A DNA stretch of 64,000 nucleotides from Flectonema sp. DT1601 (taxonomy: Eukaryota > Euglenozoa > Diplonemea > Diplonemida > Diplonemidae): positions 248,001 to 312,000 of the forward strand of contig OZ025860.1 in NCBI GenBank assembly GCA_964019425.1. Reading direction: 5' to 3'. Of the stretch, positions 33,593 to 44,593 are shown one piece after another. Below the pieces are notes generated by a model. It was not told the DNA's origin, made no database searches, and saw only the letters and a list, made by a program, of their open reading frames with translations. Each line of letters opens with the position of its first letter. The stretch's first letter is position 1. The translations under genes and the position numbers were made by a program.

Positions 33593-34240
33593 TGTTATGG
33601 GAAATGACTCATCTAAGTAAAAGAAGATAAAGTTATTTAGGGCAAAGACACTTTTGTTTCTCAACCTGGATAGCGATTGCTCTCATGTATGATTTATCTG
33701 TTAAACAAAAATAAGAATGAATAAGAGCTTTAGCATATAACAAATATTAATGCAAACGCAGAAACAGATGGGAAAGGAGAGGGCGGTGAATACGGCAGAG
33801 AAACCGTCAGCAAAATCTTATTATTATTATTATTCTCGGTTTTCTTTTTAATCCTTTACAATAAAAATATCCAGAGAGCAATTCCTCCACTGGGTATGGT
33901 ACATCCAGTGACCGAAAAAAAAAAAAAAAAAAAAAAAAAAATGCGGGAAAAAAAAAAATCTTTTTCCGCATTACGAAAACCCTGGGCATAATATTGCACA
34001 GCAAGAGACTATTTCATCCCTGTATAAAAAGTTATCACTTTTTTTTTTTTTTTTTTTTTCTTTTTTTTTTTTTCAAATGTTTTCATAGCAACGCCTTGAA
34101 AACGCGTTCATACTTGCTAGGGTTATGAGGCACATTCCATATGTGAGAAAAATTCAGTTTGATAAAACGTATCGATGTCGTGATCCGACCTGCATATAGT
34201 ATCACTTTGTTGAAGAAAGTGTTTTCTTTCTCCAAACAAA

Positions 34241-34276
<36 letters not shown>

Positions 34277-36595
34277 TTTTTTCAGAATCGCAGATAAAAT
34301 GAACATTTATTATTACTGGATATTTATCGTGGTTATAATAATAATGAGGGGTGAAAAAAGAAAAAAAAAGGGAGGAGGAGGAGAGAGAGAGGGAAGATCA
34401 GTACATTACAAAAACGAATAAAGAATCATTTGTTAAAATATTACTTTAACAATTTTTATTATTTTTTATTATTATTTTTTTTTTTTTTTAAAAAAGATGC
34501 AAATTTTCACATTTGAAGCACATCTGAAAAATCATAATTCAAAAAAAACTTTGCTTTTTGTTTTTTTTTTAACATAGTTTTTCGGATGGACTTTCTTTTT
34601 TTTTTTTTTTTTCTTTTCTTAAATTCTTGTATAAAGATGAAATACCACAGGAAATTGAGAAACGACTTCTTTGTTAAAATCGCCAAGGAAGACGATACAT
34701 TTTAATGCAGCGCTTTTACAAACCAGAAAGAGAGAATCAAGCGTAGGTAAAAAAAAAAGTAGTGAACAACAACAATAACAAAAAAGAAGAAAAAAAAACG
34801 TAAAAATGGACAAACGTTTTGGAAATTGGAGTCGGTTTCATTTTTTCATCTATGAGCTGAGCAGGAAAAAAAAAAGAATAAAACAGCAGCTCATCCAGAC
34901 CACGGTGGAGTCATGACAATAAAACAATTACGCGAGATGGGAGGAGGACGAAAATGCAAAGGCCGAATATGAAAAACAGGTTATTCATGCAAACAACAGA
35001 CGGGAAAAAAAAAAGAAGAAAAAAAAAAATGCAAATTTATTGTCAAGATGTCAAAGAGCGAAGACTCCATAGACCTCAACCATTCCAATGTAGAGAAGAA
35101 AAAAAATAAAATTACAATCCATTTTTTTTTTTTATTTTTTATTTTTTTTTTTTGATGTCTTAATTAACAAATACAATGAATTTTAAAAAAAAAAAAAAAA
35201 AAAAAAAAGAAAAAGAAAAATAGGTTTCCCTAAACTGTACGATTCGTTACTACTAAAAAACAGTTAATAATTTTTTTTTGTTTGTGCCCAGAACCGTAAA
35301 ACCCGTCTTGAGACAGAAATGCTAAAACAAAAATATTATTTTTAGTTTTAGCTTCTGACAACTGAGTTGTGTACAAAAAAACAAAAAAAAAAAAAAGTTA
35401 CGGTCAGGGGACTATCGAAAAACTGTGGGACGAACGTAACCAGATAATTCCCTGAAAAAAGTTTTTTTTTTTGTTGAAAAAGTATGAAGGAAACCTGAAA
35501 AAGCAGTGAAAGCGAACAAAGGCTAATATTATGACAAAGCAGTATTAACGATACTTGAACTTCAACAAGTAACCACAAAATACGAAAGGGGAAAAAGGGA
35601 ACGGAGGGAAAAAGAAAGAAAAAATAAAGACAGTCGGTTACAATAGAGAATGATAAACGAAACAAATAATTCTTTTTTTTTTTCTTTTCGTTCTTTAAGT
35701 TATTTTTTGGCGATATTATTTTAATTTCTTTTTTTTTCAATACCATACATTATGTTTCTTATTCTCTTTTTATTTTTTCTTTATTATCGTACTATTTTGG
35801 TTTGCTTTTTGTGATCCATTTTTTTTTTTTTTTTGGTACAAGGTAGGAGAACAAAAAAAACCTTTTACAAAATAACACCCATTATATTGTGTTTTAGATT
35901 AGGTAACGTGGTAATTGCATACGAGGTGCCAACGTATTCCGATTATGTTTTTAATGATAAATTTGAAAAAAGAAATTATGAGGAAAATATATGTTTTTTT
36001 TTTTGTTTTTTTTTTTTGAATAGTAAAAAATTACGTTTGATCCAAACGGGACAAGCACATTGCGCCTAAAGGCACAATACGAGTGTGCTTTCTCTTCTTT
36101 ACTTTTGTAACAACGATATGTGTAATACCTTACACAGAACGCTTTTTTTTTTTTTTTTTTTTTTTTCCCCTCCCTTCTTTGTATTATATCTTTCGTGGTA
36201 TTCTTTTTTTTTTTTTTTCCTTTCGAAAACAAACAAACAAATTATAAAAATTTAAAAATAAAAAAAAAAAAACGGCAGCTGACAAAAACAGCGAAGGGTT
36301 TACATTAGGGAGGAGAGGAACAAACACATCAGTACTTAAACCTATGCAGTTTAACAATGTCGCAGTCTCTTTCAAAGACTTTTCTTGTTTGTAAAAAGGG
36401 CAGATATACTATTACGAGCAGAACAAGCTCGCTATTTCACATATAACAAGCAATAACCCTTTGAAAGCTAATTTCGAAAGAAAATAGGCAATGAAAAAAA
36501 GAAGGGGGAAGATAGGTATGTCAAAGATCACAAATGTTGTGATCCTGCACGAGCAACATACAAAGCCCATGCATTGCGCAGAAACAAAAAAGTTC

Positions 36596-36628
<33 letters not shown>

Positions 36629-36881
36629 CCACGACTAATTTTTGTTTTATTCTGAACCAACTGCTTTACTGCGAAAAAAAGGGGGGAAGGGAAAAATTAA
36701 AGAATGCAAAAAAAAAAAAAAAAAAAAAAGAATGAATGAATGAAAAAATGAAGAATGAATGAAAGTGCCAACATTGCAGTTTACACCAACGTTTCGACGT
36801 GTTGTGGCGGAGAGCTAACGTTACACGCTGGCTATGTATTAGCAATTATACATGAATACTACCAACAGACATAAAGAAGAA
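33593..36881. other. 3.3-kb gene-poor region with A/T runs
   Basis: Resembles the 10.4-22 kb region: A-runs at 33916-33941, 34242-34274 and 35184-35208 and T-runs at 34039-34073, 36144-36166 and 36598-36628, with short unique stretches between. No conserved gene or RNA was recognised. Confidence 0.55.
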
Positions 36882-38512
36882 TTAAGTCACTTCTTTCAGT
36901 GGCTTAATAGGGTCACTTGGTGAGGAAAACAATGAATCAAGGTAGACTCTCACAGAGTTCGGAATCAGTACGTTCTCATAAGGAATATCCTTATCAACGA
37001 TGTATTGAGCGAGATGCTGAACAAGAGTAGGCTGAGAACGAGTTGGTGGAGCTAAGGGAACAGCAAAAGAACAATGAAATGCCTGAGACTTATCACGACC
37101 TCCGTAAATGTAAAGTCGATTTCCGTGAAGGAAACAAGCAGCCATTGATCTCTGTCTTGGTACACAACAGAGAGTACTAACACCAGGACAGATATGACCT
37201 TTCGTACTACAGTTGTGAGTTACTTGAACTTCTTGTTCTGAAGTTGAGTGACTGTGAGAACCAGATGGCTTTGAATTACGACCTAACCCTCCCAAGTCCA
37301 TTTCCGCTGTATCTGACGAAGGAGCTTCATTTCTGACTACACTCGGCAACTGAGGGTTAACATCTTCCCAAGTATGAGTCACCGTATTAAATCTACTCAA
37401 ATCATTGTGTAGAACGTAGTCCTGTTTTTTTGTTTAATTTTTTAATTCTCTTCGAAGTGATACATGACAGCAGACACCCCCACCTAGGGTAACACAATCT
37501 AAATAGAGACACATACCCAGTCGCAAGTGGCCGCATCGCCGGTCTCTGTTTCTCCGTGAAAAACACGAAGCTCAAAGCCTCCGAAAACATAAAGACAATC
37601 GTTATGAAGAGCACCACAGTGACCAGTTCTGGGCATTGGAGAAGGTCCTTTAGGAGTTACTTCAACCCAAGTACGGGTTGCGATGTCGAGGTACCAAATA
37701 TCAGAGTGGAAAGCGTTCCATTCACTTCTACCTCCAAACATCCACATCCTGTTTGTTGTTTCATCTAATGCTGCGATGTGTCGTCTGCGTCCAATTGGCA
37801 TCTTTGGTGAGTGCGATGTATCTAACTTCGACCACGACATGTCTTTCAAATTAAATATTAACACATCTTGAAGAGACTCATATGTGTCTGCCATTCCTCC
37901 AAAGACGATGAGTTGTAGATTTCCCTCATCGCTATCAAGTAGTTCTCCAGTAACTGGAGACACTTCATGTGGTGGTTCATACAGAGAAACCATTGTGTGT
38001 CCCCAACGAGCGAGTGAAAGACCAGAGCGGTCTACTACTTTGTGCCACGTTGGATTATTTAATATATTTGAAAGAATGTGAGTGTCGTATGCGAGAAGAC
38101 CTCCAATTGATTGTCCTCCGAAAACGATCATTGAGAGATTATTTGGATCTGAGTCTACTAATTCAGCAGTGTGACCAAAGACTGGTTGGGGATAAGTTCC
38201 ATGAGCGTTAACCTTAACCCAGTGGTCCTCTTGAATGAGGAGCATCCAAATATCATTCAGAACAGGATCGGAATCTGAGCTTTCTGAATCATCACCAAGA
38301 CCACCGAACATTATTGCAATCCCTAAACTCTCATGAGTTACAATTGTGTGTCCACTTCTTGGTCTTGGAGGCATGTCTGACACCATCTTGTCTTCCCAGA
38401 CATTCGCAACTGTTCTGTCATTGCTACCCTTGACCTCCTTCTTCACTTTCCCACATCTCCAAGACCTGGACATCTTATTTGGGCATAGCTTCAGCTGACC
38501 AACTGCAGGCAT
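36882..38512 (-). CDS. Kelch-repeat protein, one intron
   Basis: Exons 37517-38512 and 36882-37421 join in phase 0 (TGG|GAC) to give 511 aa. The intron is 95 bp, starts GTATGT and ends AAAAACAG. Kelch blades are clear: RSGHTIVTHESLGIAIMFGG, FGHTAELVDSDPNN then IVFGG, RWGHTMVSLYEPP then VFGG, GRRRHIAALDETTNRMWMFGG, PRTGHCGALHNDCLYVFGG, and a last GNRLYIYGG in exon 2. These make a six-bladed propeller for protein binding. The intron interrupts the protein between the fifth and sixth blades, so splicing is needed to close the propeller. The acceptor for the gene lies about 64 nt before the ATG, the longest leader in the window. Confidence 0.88.
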
Positions 38513-38891
38513 CGTTTAATTCAAATGTTGTGAAGGTACAAAACAAAACAAAAGCGGGCTCACACTGGGAACCAACTAGGTTTCGTCGGGAAGAGAAAAT
38601 CTGGAGAGAAAAAAAAATAGATTCTTAAAAAAAAAAAAAAAAAAAAAAAAAACCCAACGTTAAATCAATAAGAAATACTACTGGAAAGAACATGAAAGAA
38701 ATAATAGTTTTATAAGAATCCAAGATACGAACAGTACAGCTACAATACAATATTAATCTTATGGCTGGTTACATATCACCACAGAAGACGTTACGAAGCG
38801 TTACCTCGGCTCATTATTACCAAAGGTAGTGAAATAACACATTACAATACTTCAACAATACAGAAATTATTGCACCGCTAGATATAAAACA
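38513..38891. other. Intergenic spacer
   Basis: A 379-bp gap with an A-run at 38628-38651 and the acceptor of the kelch gene. Nothing else was recognised. Confidence 0.5.
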
Positions 38892-39785
38892 TCAGTTAAG
38901 AGCTACACCTCCACACATCTTTGCTGGATGAGTGTAGGTCATTCTCTTTCCGCAAGAAAATGGGTTACTTGAGGGTACAACTAATTTTGATTGTGAAAAA
39001 ACAGAATGATAAGACGAAGGTGATTTAGCACGACCCTTACTAGTCTTTAGTAGCTCACCTCTGGGGTTACCGAAATCCGCTCCAATTGATGACTTCAATG
39101 AAGGGCGGACAGGAGATCCAGAAGGTGCTCTGCGATATGGTCGATATTCAGGAGAATTTGAGTTCTTGTCAGGCCAGCATCGATCAAACGTATTTGGAAC
39201 CCCCGGACTACAAGAACGTTGTTTTTGCATTCGGAAACCCCCCGGAGATGAAAGGTACCCGGGTGGTCCATACCTTCCAACTGGTGAAAGAGAACGGCGA
39301 CGATCTGGCTTTGTAGGAGTCTCTGTACATGGAGTCATTCCTTGAGCTAGTCTTGATCTATCACCGAGTGGTCTTCTAGTGCTAAAGTAAGGTTTGTTTC
39401 TCTTCGCGAATGACGTGTCAAAATTATTGATAGCCGCAGAATTTAATGACTCTCGATCACTACCAGTCAAGATTCCCATCGGTGAACAACTTCGTGAAGG
39501 TGACCTTCCAACAGGACTTCTCATTGGACTTCTCATAGGACTTCTGTACTCTAAATTTGAATGCATTTCATTTAACAGAGTACCCAAATACATCCTTCGT
39601 TGATTCTCAATCTTCTCAATAGATTGATCATCGAATCCAGCTGATGCTGCCAACTGTCTCAATGTACTCCCTGTTACATGAATAAGATCTCTTTCTGTTA
39701 GTCCAGTTCCCTTAACACAGCTTACGAGTTCCATCCAAATTTCATCTGCCGACTTATCACCAGACATATCATTTCGGTTGCTCAT
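38892..39785 (-). CDS. Ser/Pro-rich basic protein
   Basis: A 297-aa protein. Residues 10-75 form a predicted helical domain (SADEIWMELVSCVKGTGLTERDL and following). The rest is basic, Ser/Pro/Arg-rich and probably unstructured, with tandem SPMRSPMRSPVGRSPSRS near residues 83-100 and several SP sites suited to proline-directed kinases. The start at 39785 is chosen because the acceptor TCTCTCTTCAG lies seven bases upstream, while the longer frame has no acceptor before it. The pattern recalls microtubule-associated proteins, but no family is recognised. Confidence 0.68.
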   Translation of the reverse strand: MSNRNDMSGDKSADEIWMELVSCVKGTGLTERDLIHVTGSTLRQLAASAGFDDQSIEKIENQRRMYLGTLLNEMHSNLEYRSPMRSPMRSPVGRSPSRSCSPMGILTGSDRESLNSAAINNFDTSFAKRNKPYFSTRRPLGDRSRLAQGMTPCTETPTKPDRRRSLSPVGRYGPPGYLSSPGGFRMQKQRSCSPGVPNTFDRCWPDKNSNSPEYRPYRRAPSGSPVRPSLKSSIGADFGNPRGELLKTSKGRAKSPSSYHSVFSQSKLVVPSSNPFSCGKRMTYTHPAKMCGGVALN

Positions 39786-40122
39786 GAGATAGCTGAAGAG
39801 AGATGATTTATTAAAACATTTCTTGAGAATAGAATACACATTTAAAAAGGGTGGCAGTGTTTGATTTCCTCCTTCATTTTGTTCAACTTGCCTGAGATAA
39901 TTTATTATTATAAAACTGCTTTAACGTTTCAATGAAGTTGCTGCCTGGCGAGCATGCTTGGAAGATACTGCGCAGCCTTATTTCCATTTCCATATCACCA
40001 ATATTGATTAGAAAAGGTATAAAATAAAACAAAAAAAAGAAGAAAAAGAAGAAAAAAAAAAAACAACTGGGAAATCGTGATGACGGGGTTTTGGGGAAAA
40101 TGAAAATGACAACAATATTTCT
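39786..40122. other. Intergenic spacer
   Basis: A 337-bp gap with an A/G-rich stretch at 40028-40064. No gene was recognised. Confidence 0.5.
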
Positions 40123-41905
40123 TTACCAAGGTATAACTTGGAAATCCTTCCAAAACTTTGAGTGTTCCTTACTGTCTACGTAGATTAAATCAAGAACACG
40201 CGCTGCAGCATCGATTTCGTCAAGAGGGCACATAGCGCCATTCTTAATCCGACGTTGCTGTTTTTCATACGGTGATTCATCAGTGATCCAACCAGTATCA
40301 ACCGAATTCATGTATATACCAGCAGAAGCGTAATCTCTTCCTGATGTACGGGTCATCATATTAAGCGATGCCTTAGCCATGTTTGTATGTGGGTGAGTTG
40401 TCGACTTGAATCGATAGAACTGTCCTTCCATTGCACTGACGTTTATGATGAAGTGTTTCTCATCATCACAACCTTCAGGACGGCATACCAATATCTTTTT
40501 TAAAGCGCTGTTTATAATAAATGGTGACAGAGCGTTAATCGCGTGGACTTCTGCTGCTTCCTCCGGAGAGACTTCTCCCAGCTCAGCTGTCCAGCTGTTC
40601 TTTGTTCTGCGATCACTAGCTTCTTGACAGGTGTCGTACATATCGTAGAATTTATTTTCAGCAACAGCACCCTTTGCCTTCTCAGTTCCAGCATCAGTTA
40701 AAACTAATGGTGCAGATTGTTTAGCGTCTTTGTGTTCAAGTGCGTGTTGAATACCTGTTTCGAAAACAGTGTTTCCTCTCTGAACATATTGCTCCCAGAT
40801 TGGAGCGATTAGAGGAGTGCTTGATTTGTGTTGTTCTCCTTCAATGAGATTCTTAAAGTAGTCTGGTGGCCTTGCAATAGTCTGAGCTGCATTGTGAACG
40901 ATTGCGAACAACGACGGAGTAGTTGCGATGACATATCTACAAAACTGTTTGACGTTATACAAGTCTCTCAAATCAAGCGCATGCAACAACAAGCGATCTT
41001 TCCATTGATCGTAGTCTTCCTCTTCTGCGAACCGCTTGTACGCATCAGTAACAAATCTCGTTGTTGCTAACACTTTCGCTCCATCACGAAGCAGACGTAA
41101 CGCAATTTGATATCCGATTTTAATACGAGCTCCTGTATTGATTATTTATTATTAAAAAAAGGAAGATGATCAATTATTTAACGTATCACGAGTCCCAAAG
41201 CACTATTCACATACCAGTAAGTAGGACTGTCTTACCACGTAAGTCGCGGGTTTGTAGTCTCTTAACGTAGTTGAAAGTACCACATGTTCGGCACAAGCTG
41301 TAGTAGAAATGGTGGAGCTCTGTGAAGGATTCCTTGCAAATGTGACACTTACGAGCGTTGTGTAATTCGCCAGGGGACTCTTTCTGTTGTTCACCATGTT
41401 CAGTGATCATGGCAGTCGGGTTCGATGCTTCCCCAGTTACTTGTAAGGAGCAACCCTTCTCATCTTCGATTAACAATGCTCTCTGATCATCAGGGTTTAC
41501 TGTTAAGAGTTTTTCTAATGCTTCATTTCTTGCAATTTTCATCTCTGTTTTGGCAATTTTTTTGCGGTCGTTTTCACGCATCATTTTGCGTTTTTGTGTG
41601 CGCACTTCCTTTGTGAGTTGCTGATGAATTTGTTTACTTTTATTCTTTAGATGTGGTGGTCTGTTGATGTATCTCCATAATCCAGTAGTTTTCAATGCCT
41701 CATCCTCTATGAACATTTCTGGTTCTAATCTTAGTTTCTGAACCACCTTAACTGTTGCTTCTAATTCAGACACAGTGAATCCCCACATTTTCTCGGTTTC
41801 ACCAATCGTCTCATCATCCAAGTGTGATTTCCAGTCACCAGTGTAGTTGTAATCTTCTTCGTTGGGTGCTGCTGGCTCCGGGGTTCGGTTCCCGGAGTCG
41901 GTCAT
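40123..41905 (-). CDS. Short-chain dehydrogenase fused to an N-terminal zinc-binding region, one intron
   Basis: Exons 41215-41905 and 40123-41132 join in phase 1 to give 566 aa. The 82-bp intron (GTATGT...ATACAG) splits the codon right after the Thr of the Rossmann TG motif, and splicing restores LTGARIKIGYQIALRLL. Residues 1-180 are helical and charged. A four-Cys cluster (C187, C190, C205, C208) probably binds zinc. The SDR domain from about 225 shows VHNAAQTI and INVSAMEGQ. The usual YxxxK is HTNMAK, with Thr at the Tyr place, so the active site is atypical. The substrate is unknown. The acceptor lies about 23 nt before the ATG. Confidence 0.87.
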
Positions 41906-42309
41906 TTTCTATAGTACCCCCCCTTCTCCTGTTAAAGATGTTTATAGTTGTGTACTAATACCGATGAAGGTCTCTTTGTGTGTAATTGAACCGAACGTCA
42001 GTTTTTAGAGTTTAAAAAAAAAAGAATATAAAAGAAAAAAAAAGAATTATTCGCTGAAAGTAGAAACTTAAGCAGCGAACAACTCCTTTAGAAGTTGTGG
42101 TGGGATAAAACGATTCACCTTTAAGTAACTGGCAGTTTAGGGTAAACAAAAGATGGTAAACAAAATAATAAAACATATTGTCGCTGAACAACAGTTCAGT
42201 GTTTTGTTTTAATTCTCTCTTTTCAGGGCACTTAAACAAATTATCAATACTTGCAACCAATTTCCTTAACAATGTAAACAAAAAGCAGTAAAAAACATAT
42301 GCCGTGTTT
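41906..42309. other. Intergenic spacer
   Basis: A 404-bp gap with short A-runs and the acceptor of the SDR-fusion gene. Nothing else was recognised. Confidence 0.5.
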
Positions 42310-43959
42310 CTAATACCATATTTTTCTAAATTTTCCGACTGGTCTCTCAAGTGCAGTCGGGTCGGTGTTTGGGACTGTTGTATCCAAAAAGTCATCAGAA
42401 CCAGTAATTACCATTCTTCGATGCATCGCTTGAAAGTGTTCTCGACGTTTAGTTTCAGTTTCTCGCTTGCGAGCCATCCAACCAATGACGTCTGGACATG
42501 CTCTGGATGACCCATGTACGAATTTTAATCCACTTGCGTGTTTTGGTGTTTGGTAGTACCCCGGGCCAGGACTGTTTCGAACGTCTGCCGCTGCTCCAAA
42601 TCGAGTTGAGCGTGAGAATGTTGATGATGATGGTTTTCTTTTCTTAGAATAACCTTCAGGACAATACGATGATGGACCTGGTGATTGCTTTACAATTCTC
42701 TTAAGAGGAGCTGCGATACTGAATGAAGGACCGCCTGAAGCCGCACCCACGAGATATGCCCCAGGACCAGGCATTAGACAGTACTCTTTCTTATTATCTG
42801 CGCACTGATCAGCTTGGGTAACTTTACCAGCGGCATTCATTGGACTGCCACCTTCTGAATCATTAACATCAAGCTGCTCTGTTGCAGTAGCTGATTGAAG
42901 TTCTGATGAACGTCGTTCTTGAGAGTTCTCTGTGTTAGTGAGATCCCTGTTTCCGATCTTTTTACGACTGTCTGCCTGAGATGGGAGGTCATACAACCCT
43001 CCTGATCCAGTACCTGTCTTTGGTCCGAATGATGTCACGGGATGCTTTCGTCGTATCATTGTATCTTGGACATCATAATCAAGTGGACCAGGAGCTGTAG
43101 AATCACAGAACATCGCCATATCGCGTGCGGTTTTCCTCCCAAATCCACCTTTAGCCAGCAACGCTCCCGTCTGGGTACTAATCAGAGCTTCGTCTTCTTC
43201 TTCAAATGATGCTCTCTGTAGCTTAGAACGAATATCTCTTGTTGGTATGTATCTCTTTTCCTTTTCAATAATTGTTTCAGTTAAACACTTATCAATAGAT
43301 TCCTTCTTCTTACCGAGTAGTTTACTCACACGACTGATTGTTGTTTCCAGAAATTTGATTGGGTTTTCTTGTAATTCAGCTTTAGGTGGTAGTCGAGGAC
43401 CTCTCCCAAAATCAGAACCCTGAACACCATATATTGGACCTGGTGATCGTTCAAGATCAGGAGGGAATCTTGGAGTTCCGAGGAACGTTGCTGATCTTTC
43501 GTTAAACTTTTCTAGAATTTGATACTTTGGACCTGGAGTTGGATTCTTAATAATCTGATGACCACTTCGATTACCTGAAGAAAACGTTCCACTAGTTGGA
43601 GACACAGCAGGTGAAGAGTACTCAACTTGACAATACGCATGAGGAGTTCTTCTATTATCTGAATTATGAAGAGGTGAGAATCTAACTTCTTTTCCAAAAG
43701 CAGTTCGTCCAGCAGATGCGACTGTCAGCATTTGATGTTCACCAATAGTTGAACCCAATACATAAGATCCAGGACCTGGAGTGCTGTCGTTATTTGATAA
43801 GTATCTCTTTGGTTTACCCCAACTGCCTGCAGACATCCACTTCTTTTTGTCTTCAGACATTCCATCTGTTGGGAGATACGTCCAAGAAGCACCAACACCA
43901 GTACCTGATGGTGATATTCCGAACCGAACCCCCTCACGCTCTATTAGAGAAGCTTTCAT
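42310..43959 (-). CDS. SHIPPO (sperm-tail PG-rich) repeat protein
   Basis: A 549-aa protein with at least seven STPGPGxY-type repeats: STPGPGSYVLG, PTPGPKYQI, RSPGPIYGV, TAPGPLDYDV, LMPGPGAYLV, QSPGPSSYCP and NSPGPGYYQT. SHIPPO repeats occur in outer dense fibre and microtubule inner proteins of cilia and flagella, so a flagellar microtubule role is likely. Between repeats it is basic and disordered. The frame extends seven codons upstream only through a TTG; the first ATG (43959), about 41 nt after ATACTACAG, is the start. Neighbours include other cytoskeleton-type proteins. Confidence 0.88.
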   Translation of the reverse strand: MKASLIEREGVRFGISPSGTGVGASWTYLPTDGMSEDKKKWMSAGSWGKPKRYLSNNDSTPGPGSYVLGSTIGEHQMLTVASAGRTAFGKEVRFSPLHNSDNRRTPHAYCQVEYSSPAVSPTSGTFSSGNRSGHQIIKNPTPGPKYQILEKFNERSATFLGTPRFPPDLERSPGPIYGVQGSDFGRGPRLPPKAELQENPIKFLETTISRVSKLLGKKKESIDKCLTETIIEKEKRYIPTRDIRSKLQRASFEEEDEALISTQTGALLAKGGFGRKTARDMAMFCDSTAPGPLDYDVQDTMIRRKHPVTSFGPKTGTGSGGLYDLPSQADSRKKIGNRDLTNTENSQERRSSELQSATATEQLDVNDSEGGSPMNAAGKVTQADQCADNKKEYCLMPGPGAYLVGAASGGPSFSIAAPLKRIVKQSPGPSSYCPEGYSKKRKPSSSTFSRSTRFGAAADVRNSPGPGYYQTPKHASGLKFVHGSSRACPDVIGWMARKRETETKRREHFQAMHRRMVITGSDDFLDTTVPNTDPTALERPVGKFRKIWY

Positions 43960-44593
43960 TGTTTGATAACAGTCTCCCAAAGGACTGTGATTCTTAACTC
44001 TGTAGTATTAATAACAATTAAAGCTAAGAATTATAAACAACGAAAATCATTTTTAAAAAAAAAAAATCTAAGGTATGTTGACAAAAGGGTGAAGGGGGAG
44101 AGCCTACCTGCGTACCTTTATCTACAATTGTTTTTCTTTTTTTCTTTTTTCTTTTTTAAATATTCTCTTTGTTGATGCGAGATGGTCGCCAGCAGATAAC
44201 TCTATTTTTTATTTTATTTTACTTTTTTTTTTTTTTTTTTTCCCCTCCTTTTTTTTTTGTGTTTTTTTTGTGTTTTTTTTTCCCCCCTGGCAGCTTTAGT
44301 CTATTAAGTGCTTGCATGCACTACTGTAATGGCGAGAACGAAAAAAAAAATATCTTCAGACTTCGATTCGTATTGCTCATCCAAGCTGAGAGGGAAAAAA
44401 AAGGAAAAACACTACCAAAATACAGAAGGAATAGAAAGTCTAAAATTTTTTAAAAAAATCTAACAAATAAATAAAAAAGTGTGTATTCTATGAAGGGTTA
44501 AAAACAAGAAGGAAGGGAGAGAATGCCTCTACTAAGTGTCTATTTTACTATTTTTTTTTTTAAAAAAAAGAAATAATGAAACCCATCCAAGTA
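43960..44593. other. Intergenic region with T-runs
   Basis: A 634-bp gap with T-runs at about 44222-44241 and 44250-44280 and a T(n)A(n) tract near 44551. No gene was recognised. Confidence 0.5.
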
